The translations under genes and the position numbers were made by a program. Shown piece after piece: positions 54,317 through 63,753 of a DNA stretch of 64,000 bases; within the stretch, counting starts at the first letter, position 1, and every line of letters starts with the position of its first letter. The notes beneath the pieces are model-generated. The model was not told the DNA's origin. It worked only from the letters and a program-made list of their open reading frames with translations, and searched no databases. This stretch comes from Hyphococcus sp. (GTDB lineage Bacteria > Pseudomonadota > Alphaproteobacteria > Caulobacterales > Parvularculaceae). Location of the stretch: assembly GCA_021776335.1 (NCBI GenBank), contig JAJFGB010000007.1, positions 496,001 to 560,000 of the forward strand. The letters are read 5' to 3'.

Positions 54317-55522
54317 TTACCTGCGCAGCTGCTGCCTTCGTGCTGCGAAGTGTTTCTTTTGACGGCTTAACGCATCGCTTACACCAGCGACGACGCGGCA
54401 CTCGCTATCGGCCGGAAGGATTCCGGCATCGCGTGCGTCAAGATATTGACCAGCCGTGTTCCACCAATCATTAAATGGACGCCCAACCGGCCAGGCAAGA
54501 TGATGCCAGCCATGGGCGATCATTGTGTCGTCGAGGATCGTCAGGCGTTCGCTAACTTTCAGTGTCATTTCACCAGCCCATCTGAGCCACGCTGCCGGTT
54601 CGTTGACGAAGGTTCCCGACGGCATGGGCTGGTATGGAATGCGTTCCCATGTCCGCGCCGCAAGCTGTTCGAGATTTTCGGCGGGCCCATCAAAGCCATA
54701 GGGATGTTCGGTGGCGACCTGGAGAAGGCTCGCAATCTGATAGCCCGGCCCCCAGGGAATAAAAATCGCAAACAACCATACCGAAAACGGAAGAATGAAT
54801 GCCGATCCTATAAGCGCAGCAAGCGCTGTAGCGCCAAGGGCACGGCGATAGGCTTTGCCTTTCAACAGATTAGTCTTGATGCGGTCATAGAAAAATCCGA
54901 GATGCCACAAAGGATTGAACGCAATAGCCGCGAGTGAATGATATAGATTTTGAGACTTGCTCGGCCACACACCCCATTGATAAAGCGCTGCACCATCAGG
55001 ATCGCGCAACGTACCGAGCATGGGTGGGCGATGGTGGCGCGCATGTTCGCGGCGATAGTCCTGCCCATTCAATGTGAATGTCAGCGCAGTACCTATGTCG
55101 AGGATAAATTCGGAAATACGCCGCGCTGCTGGCTTGGAAACGCCGCGCTCACGATAAAATTTCGTGACTACGCCGTGCGTCGCCTCGTGAACATGACCGA
55201 CTACCAGTCGCCGCAAGCGGCCGACGGCGCCGAGGCTGCCGACAAAGGCGGGCAATAGCCCCCAAAGGCTGCCAGCGCTAATGATTGCGCCGCCGGTCCC
55301 AGCGAGTGTGGAAAAAGCTGCGAGCCAAGCAGTGTCCATCGCGAAAAGGCGTAATGGGGTCGTTTGTTTATGGCGTTTGCTGCGGCTTGGCAGCCCCGTA
55401 ATAAGCGCATGGGCCGGACGTAAAAACACCGGCAGTCGCGCCCGATCAGCAAATACCTGATCAACTAATGACTGATCGCGATTGGGTTGGCGGGAATTGT
55501 GGTGAGAATGACGAAGTTTCAT
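54317..55522 (-). CDS. membrane fatty acid desaturase
   Basis: 401 residues. Histidine boxes GHVHEATHG (about residue 113), REHARHH (about 158) and HGWHHL (about 345) bind the di-iron centre. Hydrophobic segments at about 72-100 and 225-260. Introduces a double bond into an acyl chain at the inner membrane; the regiospecificity cannot be read. First gene right of the island, so it may be part of the original chromosome. N-terminal 60 residues are basic and unstructured. Divergent from the protease operon. Confidence 0.82.
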   Translation of the reverse strand: MKLRHSHHNSRQPNRDQSLVDQVFADRARLPVFLRPAHALITGLPSRSKRHKQTTPLRLFAMDTAWLAAFSTLAGTGGAIISAGSLWGLLPAFVGSLGAVGRLRRLVVGHVHEATHGVVTKFYRERGVSKPAARRISEFILDIGTALTFTLNGQDYRREHARHHRPPMLGTLRDPDGAALYQWGVWPSKSQNLYHSLAAIAFNPLWHLGFFYDRIKTNLLKGKAYRRALGATALAALIGSAFILPFSVWLFAIFIPWGPGYQIASLLQVATEHPYGFDGPAENLEQLAARTWERIPYQPMPSGTFVNEPAAWLRWAGEMTLKVSERLTILDDTMIAHGWHHLAWPVGRPFNDWWNTAGQYLDARDAGILPADSECRVVAGVSDALSRQKKHFAARRQQLRR

Positions 55523-55668
55523 GGCGGTTTCCTTTTTGGTTGCCGCCTTGACCGGTCTTTATCCCCCTCTGAGCCTTGAAATAACGCTGGACATCCGGCC
55601 TTGCGCCGTCCTGTATGGCTTGAGCATTTTTTTGACGAAGATTTGAAAATTCCCAATAATTCAAAGGA

Positions 55669-55698
55669 TTGACGTCACTACAGTTGGTGGTTTACTTT
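55669..55698 (+). promoter_or_regulatory. putative promoter of protease operon
   Basis: TTGACG (55669-55674), 18-bp spacer, TACTTT (55693-55698). GATAAT at 55715-55720 is an alternative -10. Shine-Dalgarno-like GGGGGAA precedes ATG 55740. Confidence 0.4.
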
Positions 55699-55739
55699 TT
55701 TCGTGTGTGGGACAGATAATCTTTATTTCGGGGGAATAG

Positions 55740-56942
55740 ATGGGGGGGCATTCAGGAACATTCGAAGAAAGCTTCGCTCGTTTTTCGACAGAAAAGCGGG
55801 CGCATGCGGGCCGTGGGCTCGTTGGCGGCACGGAAAGAAACGCGAAGCAGAATTTCACGGTCATCAATTGGAGCGACGACGCTGGCGCCTATGTCTTTGG
55901 CGAAGAGATTGCGGCGACTGAGACAATCTTGATGCGTCCCTTGCCTCGCGGCGGGAGTGATCACAGCTCGGATTATGCGTATTTGCGCATCGAGTTCGAA
56001 TTTGAAAAATCAGACATGGAAAAATTCGGACTGGGCGCCGGCGCGACGGCTTTTTGGGTCGACGTGCCGGGGGGATTTAAGTCCGTATTCAGAGCGAACG
56101 TTCAATCATATGCTGGAAAAGTGAAGCGGGAGAAGTATCCGGAATATGACGAACGGCTATTGACGCCCAAGAGGCAGAAAGAAAATCCCTGCGATTTTAC
56201 GATGGACGATCATGAACAGCGCCGTTCCACCGGTGATCTCGCTGCTATCGCCCGAGTATCGTCTGCAGACCGGGATATCTATTTGAGTGATCATAAAAAG
56301 CTTCGTGCCTCCTTTGCGTCGGACAAGGTCGTCAATTGTTTTTTTCCGCACCAGCAACAGGCGCGTTGGGCGGGCTTTAGGGCGTCAACCTATCGCAAGG
56401 AAAGTCCGCCGCGAAAGCGATTTGGGATTGTCCATGATGCGGATGAAGTCAAAGTCTTTGCCTATGAGGCGTTGGCAAAAGAACATGAAAAACTCAACAA
56501 GATCATCAATGATAACGGCTTTTATCCAATTGGCGGACAGCCCATACAGCTACATTCGAAACTGACTGATTATCTTGACGATACGTTAATTCTCTCGGTC
56601 GCGCAGGCCATGGGGGGGCTGGACGGCGATGAAGACCAGTTTCTGGGGCAGCCGATTCATCGTCTCGCCTATTTTTATTTCCTCGATCACATCGCTAACA
56701 TCAACAGATTTCTTGTGCGGCGCGATAAGGGGCAAAAAGATACGCACGATGATGAAAACCAACCCTCAGACCCAATTGGCGCCGCGCCTTTGGACGCTGA
56801 AGAACGGTTACTTGCGATCGAAGAACTGCAATACCAGGAAAAAGAGCTCCTGAAGAAGATTGCCGACAACTCCAACCCAAAATTCGAAGAGACCCTCTCT
56901 TATGTCCGAAACCGTCTGGCCAGCCTTTCTCGCGGTCATTAA
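55740..56942 (+). CDS. hypothetical protein, first gene of protease operon
   Basis: 400 residues, no signal or membrane helix. N-terminal beta-rich part (about 35-150: TVINWSDDAGAYVFGEEI, YAYLRIEFEFEKSDMEKF). The middle is mixed, and the C-terminal part has a helical segment around AIEELQYQEKELLKKIADN that could be a coiled coil. Contains GDLAAIARVSSADRDIYLS. No family recognised. Overlaps the protease gene by 41 bp, so the two are translated together; likely physical partners. Confidence 0.65.
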   Translation: MGGHSGTFEESFARFSTEKRAHAGRGLVGGTERNAKQNFTVINWSDDAGAYVFGEEIAATETILMRPLPRGGSDHSSDYAYLRIEFEFEKSDMEKFGLGAGATAFWVDVPGGFKSVFRANVQSYAGKVKREKYPEYDERLLTPKRQKENPCDFTMDDHEQRRSTGDLAAIARVSSADRDIYLSDHKKLRASFASDKVVNCFFPHQQQARWAGFRASTYRKESPPRKRFGIVHDADEVKVFAYEALAKEHEKLNKIINDNGFYPIGGQPIQLHSKLTDYLDDTLILSVAQAMGGLDGDEDQFLGQPIHRLAYFYFLDHIANINRFLVRRDKGQKDTHDDENQPSDPIGAAPLDAEERLLAIEELQYQEKELLKKIADNSNPKFEETLSYVRNRLASLSRGH

Positions 56943-58188
56943 ATTTGCGCGCGGTTCCTTTGGCTCCGGCGTTATTCTGGGGCGTCGGTACATACTCACC
57001 TGTGCGCATGTCGCGTTCCCAGATCAATATCGGGTTGGCGAAGGTTGCGACGCTGTTTATTCACGAGATAGACCGCACGCAAATGAAGAGATCAGGCACC
57101 GTTTCCCAGTTGGTAAAAAGATACCTAATGTTACCATTGTCGGTGCGGACGGTGTTGAGCGACCGGCGATTTTTGCGGGGATTGCCGAAAATGATGATAT
57201 GGCGCTATTGAAAGTCGAGCTTCCATTCGACTTCGCCGCAACTCTGAACATCACCAATCACGAAACTGATGTAATCAAAACTTATGGCGTTCAAGAAGCA
57301 GTTGGCGGGCGTTTTCGTGCAGTGAGTGACGATCAGCGCATTCGCGAAGATAACCTGCCGGCTGAAGGGGCTGAAAGAGGATTTACGATGACGCTGCCAC
57401 CTACAGAAGGCATGAGCGGCGGGCCGGTGCTATGGTTTTGCGAAGCGGGAAAACCGCATCTCGGCGGCTTGACCTATCTGGGTGGCGACCTCGCCGAGAT
57501 CGGTCAGGCGTATTCAAGTGGATGGATAAAGAAGTTTCTGGATGAAGCGTTAGGCGCCAACGATCTGGCCATTGATGAAGGGGAGGATATGGCGGATGAT
57601 CCGGGTGCGCTCGGATATGCAAGGCGGTTCGATCTTGCGCGCGTGGATGCGCCGCCGATCGAATTTCAGTTTACCGGCGTCGAAGCGGGAAAGGGCGCGC
57701 GGTATCTGGCAAGATGTCCTGTGACATTGAAACAGTCCGGTCGGTCACCCGGCGGGCATGATGAGCTCACGATGTTTGAGGCGCTCACTGAAGACGCAGT
57801 TTCGTTTATTGACGAGATTAGTCGCGATTATCAGCTATACCGTTTCACATTGCCGCTGCGTGAAGCGTTGTCTAGCGAATTTTCTTCGAAGCAAGAAAAA
57901 ACAACTGATCAGCCTCCGCGAATGGTGCTGCCATTGAACACGCCCTGCACGATTGCTGATCTCGACAGTAGTAAAGACGGTCTCGCCTTTCCGCCGATCG
58001 GCGGTGCGGAGTGGTCGATTGGCGATCATGGTGCGTCTTCTGTGGAGATGGTGGGCGAAATGCTTTCTCGCGGATCGGGGAAGCCATATCTCGGCCGGGT
58101 CTCACGCGCCGGCGCTCTTGTGGCGAAACGGGCTTGCGTGCGCCCGGGCCTCTATGTCCATTCTGAAAAGATGATCCGTGATGTCTGA
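56902..58188 (+). CDS. trypsin-like serine protease
   Basis: 428 residues from ATG 56902; an upstream TTG 56860 is less likely. Catalytic triad visible: His36 in TCAHVAF, Asp98 or Asp99 in ENDDMALLKV, Ser172 in GMSGGPVLWF. No signal peptide, so it probably works in the cytoplasm. Residues about 200-428 form a second unknown part with YLARCPVTLKQSGR and a beta-rich end. Cytoplasmic trypsin-like domains are common effectors in bacterial conflict systems. Start overlaps the gene before; stop overlaps the gene after (GTGATG). Confidence 0.85.
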   Translation: MSETVWPAFLAVIKFARGSFGSGVILGRRYILTCAHVAFPDQYRVGEGCDAVYSRDRPHANEEIRHRFPVGKKIPNVTIVGADGVERPAIFAGIAENDDMALLKVELPFDFAATLNITNHETDVIKTYGVQEAVGGRFRAVSDDQRIREDNLPAEGAERGFTMTLPPTEGMSGGPVLWFCEAGKPHLGGLTYLGGDLAEIGQAYSSGWIKKFLDEALGANDLAIDEGEDMADDPGALGYARRFDLARVDAPPIEFQFTGVEAGKGARYLARCPVTLKQSGRSPGGHDELTMFEALTEDAVSFIDEISRDYQLYRFTLPLREALSSEFSSKQEKTTDQPPRMVLPLNTPCTIADLDSSKDGLAFPPIGGAEWSIGDHGASSVEMVGEMLSRGSGKPYLGRVSRAGALVAKRACVRPGLYVHSEKMIRDV

Positions 58189-61100
58189 TATTGAAGAGCC
58201 GGGGGTGGGTGACACAGCGGACCCAGAACCCGATGATGGTGGCCAGAACGCGATGCCTGATGGGGCGCCAGCGGTTGCTCGGGAGCGCCCTGAAATTGAG
58301 AAAGATCCCGAAGGTGAGGAAGTAACACCAATATCCCCAGGCGCTCTTTCGAAGAGTGAAGGCGGAAACACCCTTCATCGCAAAAAAAAGAAACCACGCG
58401 ATCCGGAAGTTGATAAGAATGAAATTGAGGACGGCGTAGGTGCGGGCTTTGGAGATTCTGGCAGCATAGACCTGCTTCTCGTCGAATTGAGCGATGATGA
58501 TAAGGCATTTGCTGCCTATGCTGACAATCTCCGCGATGCACGCAAAAATCGCGCGGGACATTCTACATCCCCACAAATGCGTTTGCTCTGCGGCGTGGCG
58601 GCGACATTTTCAGAGCTGCACGTTCTTACATTTATATGTCGCGAAGAACACAGCGCTGCATTTTATGGTCTGGCGAACCTCTTAGGTGGCCCGGCATATA
58701 GGCTGTCAGCAGTGGGGAAGTCGGACGAGGCAAAAAAGTCAGACTGGACAGGGAGATATTTCACGCCGTCGAAAGCGCTAAAAGCACTTCGGCGGGAACG
58801 CGAGCGAATAGGATCTTCCAATGATGGAGTAAGAAAAACACCCTCTATTATTATACCTCTGGAGATTGCTGATTCAAATGATCCCTGGTTGACCTCGTCA
58901 GGTGAAGGTGTCGAGCTGGATGCTCTTAGCGAGTTTTGCAGAGATGAAGATGTTCGCCTAGTTCTCCAGATAATTATTCCACGTCATGCGCTAGTAAGCC
59001 ATTATGTGGATGATCGATGCGCCAACATTGTCTTTCCCTGGGCGGAAACGTTGTTCGATGCGGTTGATGAGCACGCGTTCAATGAATTTGATGAAGAAAT
59101 CGGCGGCGATCGCAGGCGCAATTTTTTGGCAAAAGCTGCCTGGCGCAGGCATAGCGACGGCAAAAATGAAGCAAGCGAATACGATCTCTTGAAGAATGAG
59201 TGGCAATTCCTCATGTCGTGCTCGCTCAAAAAGATTCGCGATCGTTTTGATATGTCGACAAAAGAGCGGCAAGAAGAGGCGCTAAAAGCACGTAAGAAAC
59301 GTGACGCACAATTGGAAAAGCGGATTGGTCTTTCCAGCGATTCGAACCCGATCCGCGAAGCTCTTTTGTTTGCGCTGGCCATCTGTGAGTTTCTTCCGGG
59401 TGGTGTCCATGACGCGCTTTATCGTGAAATTGCCATTTCCCTCCTGCCAGAAGGCGTATTGCCGGAAAAACTGCTCGATAAAGCGACACGCCGATCGCTG
59501 CGGGGCAAGCGTAACAAGGATACTGAGAATGCTCCCCGGCCCACCTGGAGGCAGCATTTCGAGGCCACGTCGGATCAGGAACGCAAGCGACTCGACATCG
59601 TCATTACCGAAAAACGCTTGGTGGCGCTGGGTGAGGATTGGGCTGACTACAGCCTTTCGGATCAGGTGTTTCGTATGGCGCCAGCGGCGACGGCGCGTGT
59701 CGTTGCTCGTTTTCTGGATCATGTGCCGATCTGGCTCTTACAGATTCTCTACAAGAACAATGGGGCCCCTCATGCCTGGAATGAGGGTAATCTATTCGCG
59801 ATTATCGCTGGCGTTCGTTTGGCGCTTGGCAAGGATTTTGACGATATACGCCTTATTGAACAGCTTGTGAAAGCAATAGAGTATTTTCAAAAACAGCAGC
59901 AACAACAACTCGAGGGTGTTTTTGAGTCACTGAGTTTCGTTAATGAAGATGAACAGCGCCGGGCGGTCTTAAGCCGTAGCATTAGGCAACATGAAATCGA
60001 TTATGTGACAACAGCGAAACTTGCTGACATTGCGGGTCAAATCATCTGGCACTCGCGTGTAATATCAGCGCGGCATCAAGGAACAATAACAGCGAATGAT
60101 GATACGACTGTCTCCTTCGTCAAAAACCTATGCGAGTTCCTCAACGAAAGTGAGCGGCAGACGCAGATTCTGGCGACGCTCGTGTCATTTGATACTGAAA
60201 TGGGGGCAAGGTTCTATCTCACCTGGATTTTGCAGATTGCCTCTGCTCGGCAGGAAACCAGCCCGGGCGCTGTCGCCCCCGTCATTGGAGCGGTGCGCGA
60301 TATTTTGATCAGTCATATCGTCCAATGGCGCGATGACAATTATGATTCCTGGGCCCATTGGATCGGTTTATTGAGCGATAACACGATCGCGACACGTGAC
60401 AGTAAGTTTGACAAGGCATGTGACCTTCAGCGAAAGCGCATGCTGTCTATGGCCCTGGAGCTTGCCGTGAATTTCGATATTGAGCAAATCAAATTCAAAG
60501 GCGGTGTGATTGAGTTGAGGGACTATGCTGCCATGCGTGATGGTGTTGCGTCGAGCGTTGTTTTCGAAGGTGATAAACCGAATGCGAAGTTTCTTGAGAT
60601 AGCAGCGAGGGAGTTTTTTGACGTCGAACCGGAAACCTGGGCAAAACACTGCTTTATGTCGGATAGCGCGATCAAGTGGCGCCTTAGTGACATTGTTGCG
60701 GTCATGGTCAACGGACCCTCGCTGAAAGAGACTGGTCTTTCAAAAGAGCGATTAACTGAGGTAAAGCGCCTTCTTGTAAGTCGCACTTACGCATCCTTGG
60801 CGGTCAACGTCGGCCTTCCGGCCACCATGGAACTGAAAGATGTCGCTGAGCGCATAACAGACAAAAAACATGATGACCGTGATATGAGGCGGCAGGCGAG
60901 CCTTTCGCTTTATGGATTGTTTTGGCCGGCGCTCGTTCTTCATTGGCGGTGTCGTAAATTCGGAGTTGCGCCACTACAGCCGGGTAGTGATGACCTGCAA
61001 GCGATGCTGCGCGTGCTTGACGTAATAGCTGCCTCGTGCTCGTCCACGCGCCTGATAAACATAGCCGAGGGTATGGAAATAATCACAAAAGTCTTGAAAA

Positions 61101-61222
61101 GCGAACCATCTATTTTGGCGCGGCAAGTGAACAATGCCGCCGCCGATTTCTATCTAAAGAAGTCTGACGCGGCGGAGAAGCTGGCCAAGTATCTTCGTCG
61201 CAAAGCAAGCTTGAAACAATAA
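58181..61222 (+). CDS. 1013-residue hypothetical protein of protease operon
   Basis: Start ATG 58181 (GTG 58178 also possible) overlaps the protease stop. Residues 1-90 acidic and disordered with a basic patch (HRKKKKPRDP). About 95-300 alternates beta and helix with strands such as SIIIPLEIADS and RLVLQIIIPRH; it resembles a P-loop-like fold but has no Walker A, so any NTPase would be degenerate. About 330-1013 is helical with a poly-Gln run (KQQQQQLEG, about 575) and many Arg/Lys. No family recognised. Possible scaffold or sensor for the protease (inference). Confidence 0.7.
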   Translation: MSDIEEPGVGDTADPEPDDGGQNAMPDGAPAVARERPEIEKDPEGEEVTPISPGALSKSEGGNTLHRKKKKPRDPEVDKNEIEDGVGAGFGDSGSIDLLLVELSDDDKAFAAYADNLRDARKNRAGHSTSPQMRLLCGVAATFSELHVLTFICREEHSAAFYGLANLLGGPAYRLSAVGKSDEAKKSDWTGRYFTPSKALKALRRERERIGSSNDGVRKTPSIIIPLEIADSNDPWLTSSGEGVELDALSEFCRDEDVRLVLQIIIPRHALVSHYVDDRCANIVFPWAETLFDAVDEHAFNEFDEEIGGDRRRNFLAKAAWRRHSDGKNEASEYDLLKNEWQFLMSCSLKKIRDRFDMSTKERQEEALKARKKRDAQLEKRIGLSSDSNPIREALLFALAICEFLPGGVHDALYREIAISLLPEGVLPEKLLDKATRRSLRGKRNKDTENAPRPTWRQHFEATSDQERKRLDIVITEKRLVALGEDWADYSLSDQVFRMAPAATARVVARFLDHVPIWLLQILYKNNGAPHAWNEGNLFAIIAGVRLALGKDFDDIRLIEQLVKAIEYFQKQQQQQLEGVFESLSFVNEDEQRRAVLSRSIRQHEIDYVTTAKLADIAGQIIWHSRVISARHQGTITANDDTTVSFVKNLCEFLNESERQTQILATLVSFDTEMGARFYLTWILQIASARQETSPGAVAPVIGAVRDILISHIVQWRDDNYDSWAHWIGLLSDNTIATRDSKFDKACDLQRKRMLSMALELAVNFDIEQIKFKGGVIELRDYAAMRDGVASSVVFEGDKPNAKFLEIAAREFFDVEPETWAKHCFMSDSAIKWRLSDIVAVMVNGPSLKETGLSKERLTEVKRLLVSRTYASLAVNVGLPATMELKDVAERITDKKHDDRDMRRQASLSLYGLFWPALVLHWRCRKFGVAPLQPGSDDLQAMLRVLDVIAASCSSTRLINIAEGMEIITKVLKSEPSILARQVNNAAADFYLKKSDAAEKLAKYLRRKASLKQ

Positions 61223-61233
61223 GGATAGGCGCG

Positions 61234-63705
61234 ATGCCATTTTATTCAAAACTTATCTACAAAGTCGCAAAAAACGAAAAAGAAGACCGCGTTCGCGCGA
61301 TCACGAACTTTGATAAGCAAGGTGGGGTTATACCCAAGGGTGTCCTGTCAGGATTGTTGAGTTCGCCGGTTGACCGGATTTGCGTGCGCCTTGGAATTTC
61401 ACGCGCGACAGTTGAAGAGGCGACCAAGAAGTTACACAACCGCCTCGAGCGGCGTCTCTTTCCAACCGGTGAAGCGTTGCGGCCCGGATTGCAAACCGAT
61501 GGGGGTGGGGGGTTGCGGTTTGATGTGGACCTGCGCGTTTCCTTTAACAATGATCCGCAAGAAGTCGCGAAGGCTCACTGGCATCCGGAACTAACGCCTG
61601 AGGAGTACTTTTTTAGTGCTTTTGCTGAGATGGTTGAGCTTCGCCTCGAGCGATCGGTGGGTGAATTTGACGGCACAATTGATCAACGCATTGCGAAATA
61701 TCATGTTCAGTGGCGCGAAGAAATTGCGCGCGCCCTTTCCGACAAGTTCAAGATTGACGTTGAGTTGCGGTTTTCGATCAATGTCGCTCCGCCCAAAGTG
61801 TCGATCATAGAAGTTGGTCGCGGCCGTGATGCATCGTTTCGAGTGGCCTTCAAGGACCGTATTGATAAGGAATTTCCACTGGCTGCGACGATGTCGCTGG
61901 ATCCTGTCGGAAGTGGTGACGCGTCGTTTCCCTTCGCGGAAGACGAGCAACGCACGATAATGCGAAATTTGATCTCCGCCATCTGCCAGGAGGATGTTTT
62001 TCTTTATGATTATTGGTTTGATGCGGAAACACTGACGCAGTCGTTGATGCGCCTCCTGAATGTAAAATTGGCTGAATATGGTCGAAAAATATCGACGCTG
62101 GCGATAACACCGCCAACCGATGCTCCTCTTCGCATGGAGCGCGAGGAATCAACGTGTTCATGGAAAGATTCCCTGGGGCTGAGCATCGATTTTCACGCAA
62201 CAGGACATATCAGTGTCGCCAGGGATGGTGCAGGCATTTACGACCGGGAAAACCAGCCAGACAAGAAAAAATGGTTCAATAGCGCGATCGAGCACGAACT
62301 GAAGGAGCGCCTGGCTGGTTGCACGGTTTTGAGTATTGATAAGCCACGCGTGGTGACGCTTGAAGAAGAAGTGAAACAGGGCATAGCCAAACGCGCAAAG
62401 GCGATTGGACTGACAGTCGAACCTTTTGTTGGCGATCCTGAGCTTCGCTATCAGGATCTAATGAAAACGACCTATGTACCGGTTGTAAATCGGGATTATC
62501 CGACAGCGCATCCGAAAATTCCCGCCGAATTCAGCATGGAGTTAAGCGTCCGCTTCACGGCTCTGAAGGGATTGCTGCCATTTATTCGTGAGGCGGGCGG
62601 AGCGGTTTCAAATGACGAAATCACGAATGTTGTCAAGGAAGGTTTGGCCAAATTGGCTGAAAAAACCGCGGCGTATGTCATGCAAGATGTGGATGCGACG
62701 GACTATTTTGCAGCCTTTGAAGAGTGGAGCACGTCTGTTTCAGGTCTTGGAGAGCCTGCTTATGATGAGGAAGCGGGTGAGAGTCTTATCAAGGCTCAAA
62801 TTAGCCGTGTCTTCCATGAACGCCATCCGGATCTCGAACTAATCGACATCAAGTTTCACCGTATAGACCAGCGGCTTGAAAATTTGCGCGCTATGATAGG
62901 GCAAGTGCGCAAAATAACTTGTACAACGACAATTCCCGACTTGGTGCATTATAGCAAAGCGCTTGATCGCAAGATTCGCGTTACCGCATATGTTGAAGGC
63001 GGCAACGCCAAGCGTGTTGTAAAAATGCTGGAGGATAAACTCACCGAAACTGGAAGCGACATTGCGGAAAGTGCGCACATATTCCGCATGGATGTCGAGG
63101 CGGGTCTTGAAGAGCAAATTAGTATTGCGCTTAGAAAGGCTGATCAGTCGCAGCTCGAGGGATTGGTGGATAGTCTTATAGCTGATGGCGTCGGGGGGGC
63201 GACATATGATGATCTGCGAATGAAACTTATTGAGCGGTTGAGGAATTTTCTTGCCGACATCTACGGCATAATCTCAAACAAAATTGATTTGTTTGCCAAA
63301 GAGACCGACTATGAAGATACGGTGCGCGACGCTCGTGGGACAGAACAGTTGGTTCCAATTCAAGTTCATGCAAAAAGGATTGAATCCAAAAAGCTTGAAT
63401 TGGAGAAGTTGGAACAAGAGCTTGGTCAAATTCGTGGCAATTCGATTGAACAGCGAGATGATCGCGAGCGAATTAGGGACCGCATTCAAACCAGCATGAC
63501 GGAACTTGCTCAAATTACCCGTGAATCGCAGGGGGATGACGTTCAATCCATCGGTGCGCGGGCGAGCTTGAACGCGGAGCGGTTCCTGCCTGCTTCCCAA
63601 AAACCCAGCAACGCGACGACAATAACAAAAAGCGAGTCCGGAGCGGATGGTGTTGATTCCGGTGAAAGCGATCAGGATTATGATGCGAACGAAGATGGTC
63701 TTTGA
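61234..63705 (+). CDS. 823-residue protein with repeated SPFH-like modules
   Basis: Start ATG 61234 with Shine-Dalgarno AAGGAT, 11 bp after the preceding stop. At least four segments (about 90-200, 205-305, 310-400 and 420-550, perhaps 580-680) follow the same order: beta strand, helices of 50-70 residues, then helix-Gly/Lys-beta ending such as LLNVKLAEYGRKISTLAI or AKRAKAIGLTVEPFVG. This is the SPFH/band-7 layout. About 700-790 is a coiled coil (SKKLELEKLEQELGQI), and the tail is acidic. No signal and no membrane helix. Tandem SPFH-like units suggest ring or cage assembly; inference from pattern only. Confidence 0.65.
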   Translation: MPFYSKLIYKVAKNEKEDRVRAITNFDKQGGVIPKGVLSGLLSSPVDRICVRLGISRATVEEATKKLHNRLERRLFPTGEALRPGLQTDGGGGLRFDVDLRVSFNNDPQEVAKAHWHPELTPEEYFFSAFAEMVELRLERSVGEFDGTIDQRIAKYHVQWREEIARALSDKFKIDVELRFSINVAPPKVSIIEVGRGRDASFRVAFKDRIDKEFPLAATMSLDPVGSGDASFPFAEDEQRTIMRNLISAICQEDVFLYDYWFDAETLTQSLMRLLNVKLAEYGRKISTLAITPPTDAPLRMEREESTCSWKDSLGLSIDFHATGHISVARDGAGIYDRENQPDKKKWFNSAIEHELKERLAGCTVLSIDKPRVVTLEEEVKQGIAKRAKAIGLTVEPFVGDPELRYQDLMKTTYVPVVNRDYPTAHPKIPAEFSMELSVRFTALKGLLPFIREAGGAVSNDEITNVVKEGLAKLAEKTAAYVMQDVDATDYFAAFEEWSTSVSGLGEPAYDEEAGESLIKAQISRVFHERHPDLELIDIKFHRIDQRLENLRAMIGQVRKITCTTTIPDLVHYSKALDRKIRVTAYVEGGNAKRVVKMLEDKLTETGSDIAESAHIFRMDVEAGLEEQISIALRKADQSQLEGLVDSLIADGVGGATYDDLRMKLIERLRNFLADIYGIISNKIDLFAKETDYEDTVRDARGTEQLVPIQVHAKRIESKKLELEKLEQELGQIRGNSIEQRDDRERIRDRIQTSMTELAQITRESQGDDVQSIGARASLNAERFLPASQKPSNATTITKSESGADGVDSGESDQDYDANEDGL

Positions 63706-63753
63706 CGTCGCCCTATGCCGGCCCAGTGAGGGTGCGTTGACGGTGCGTGTCTC

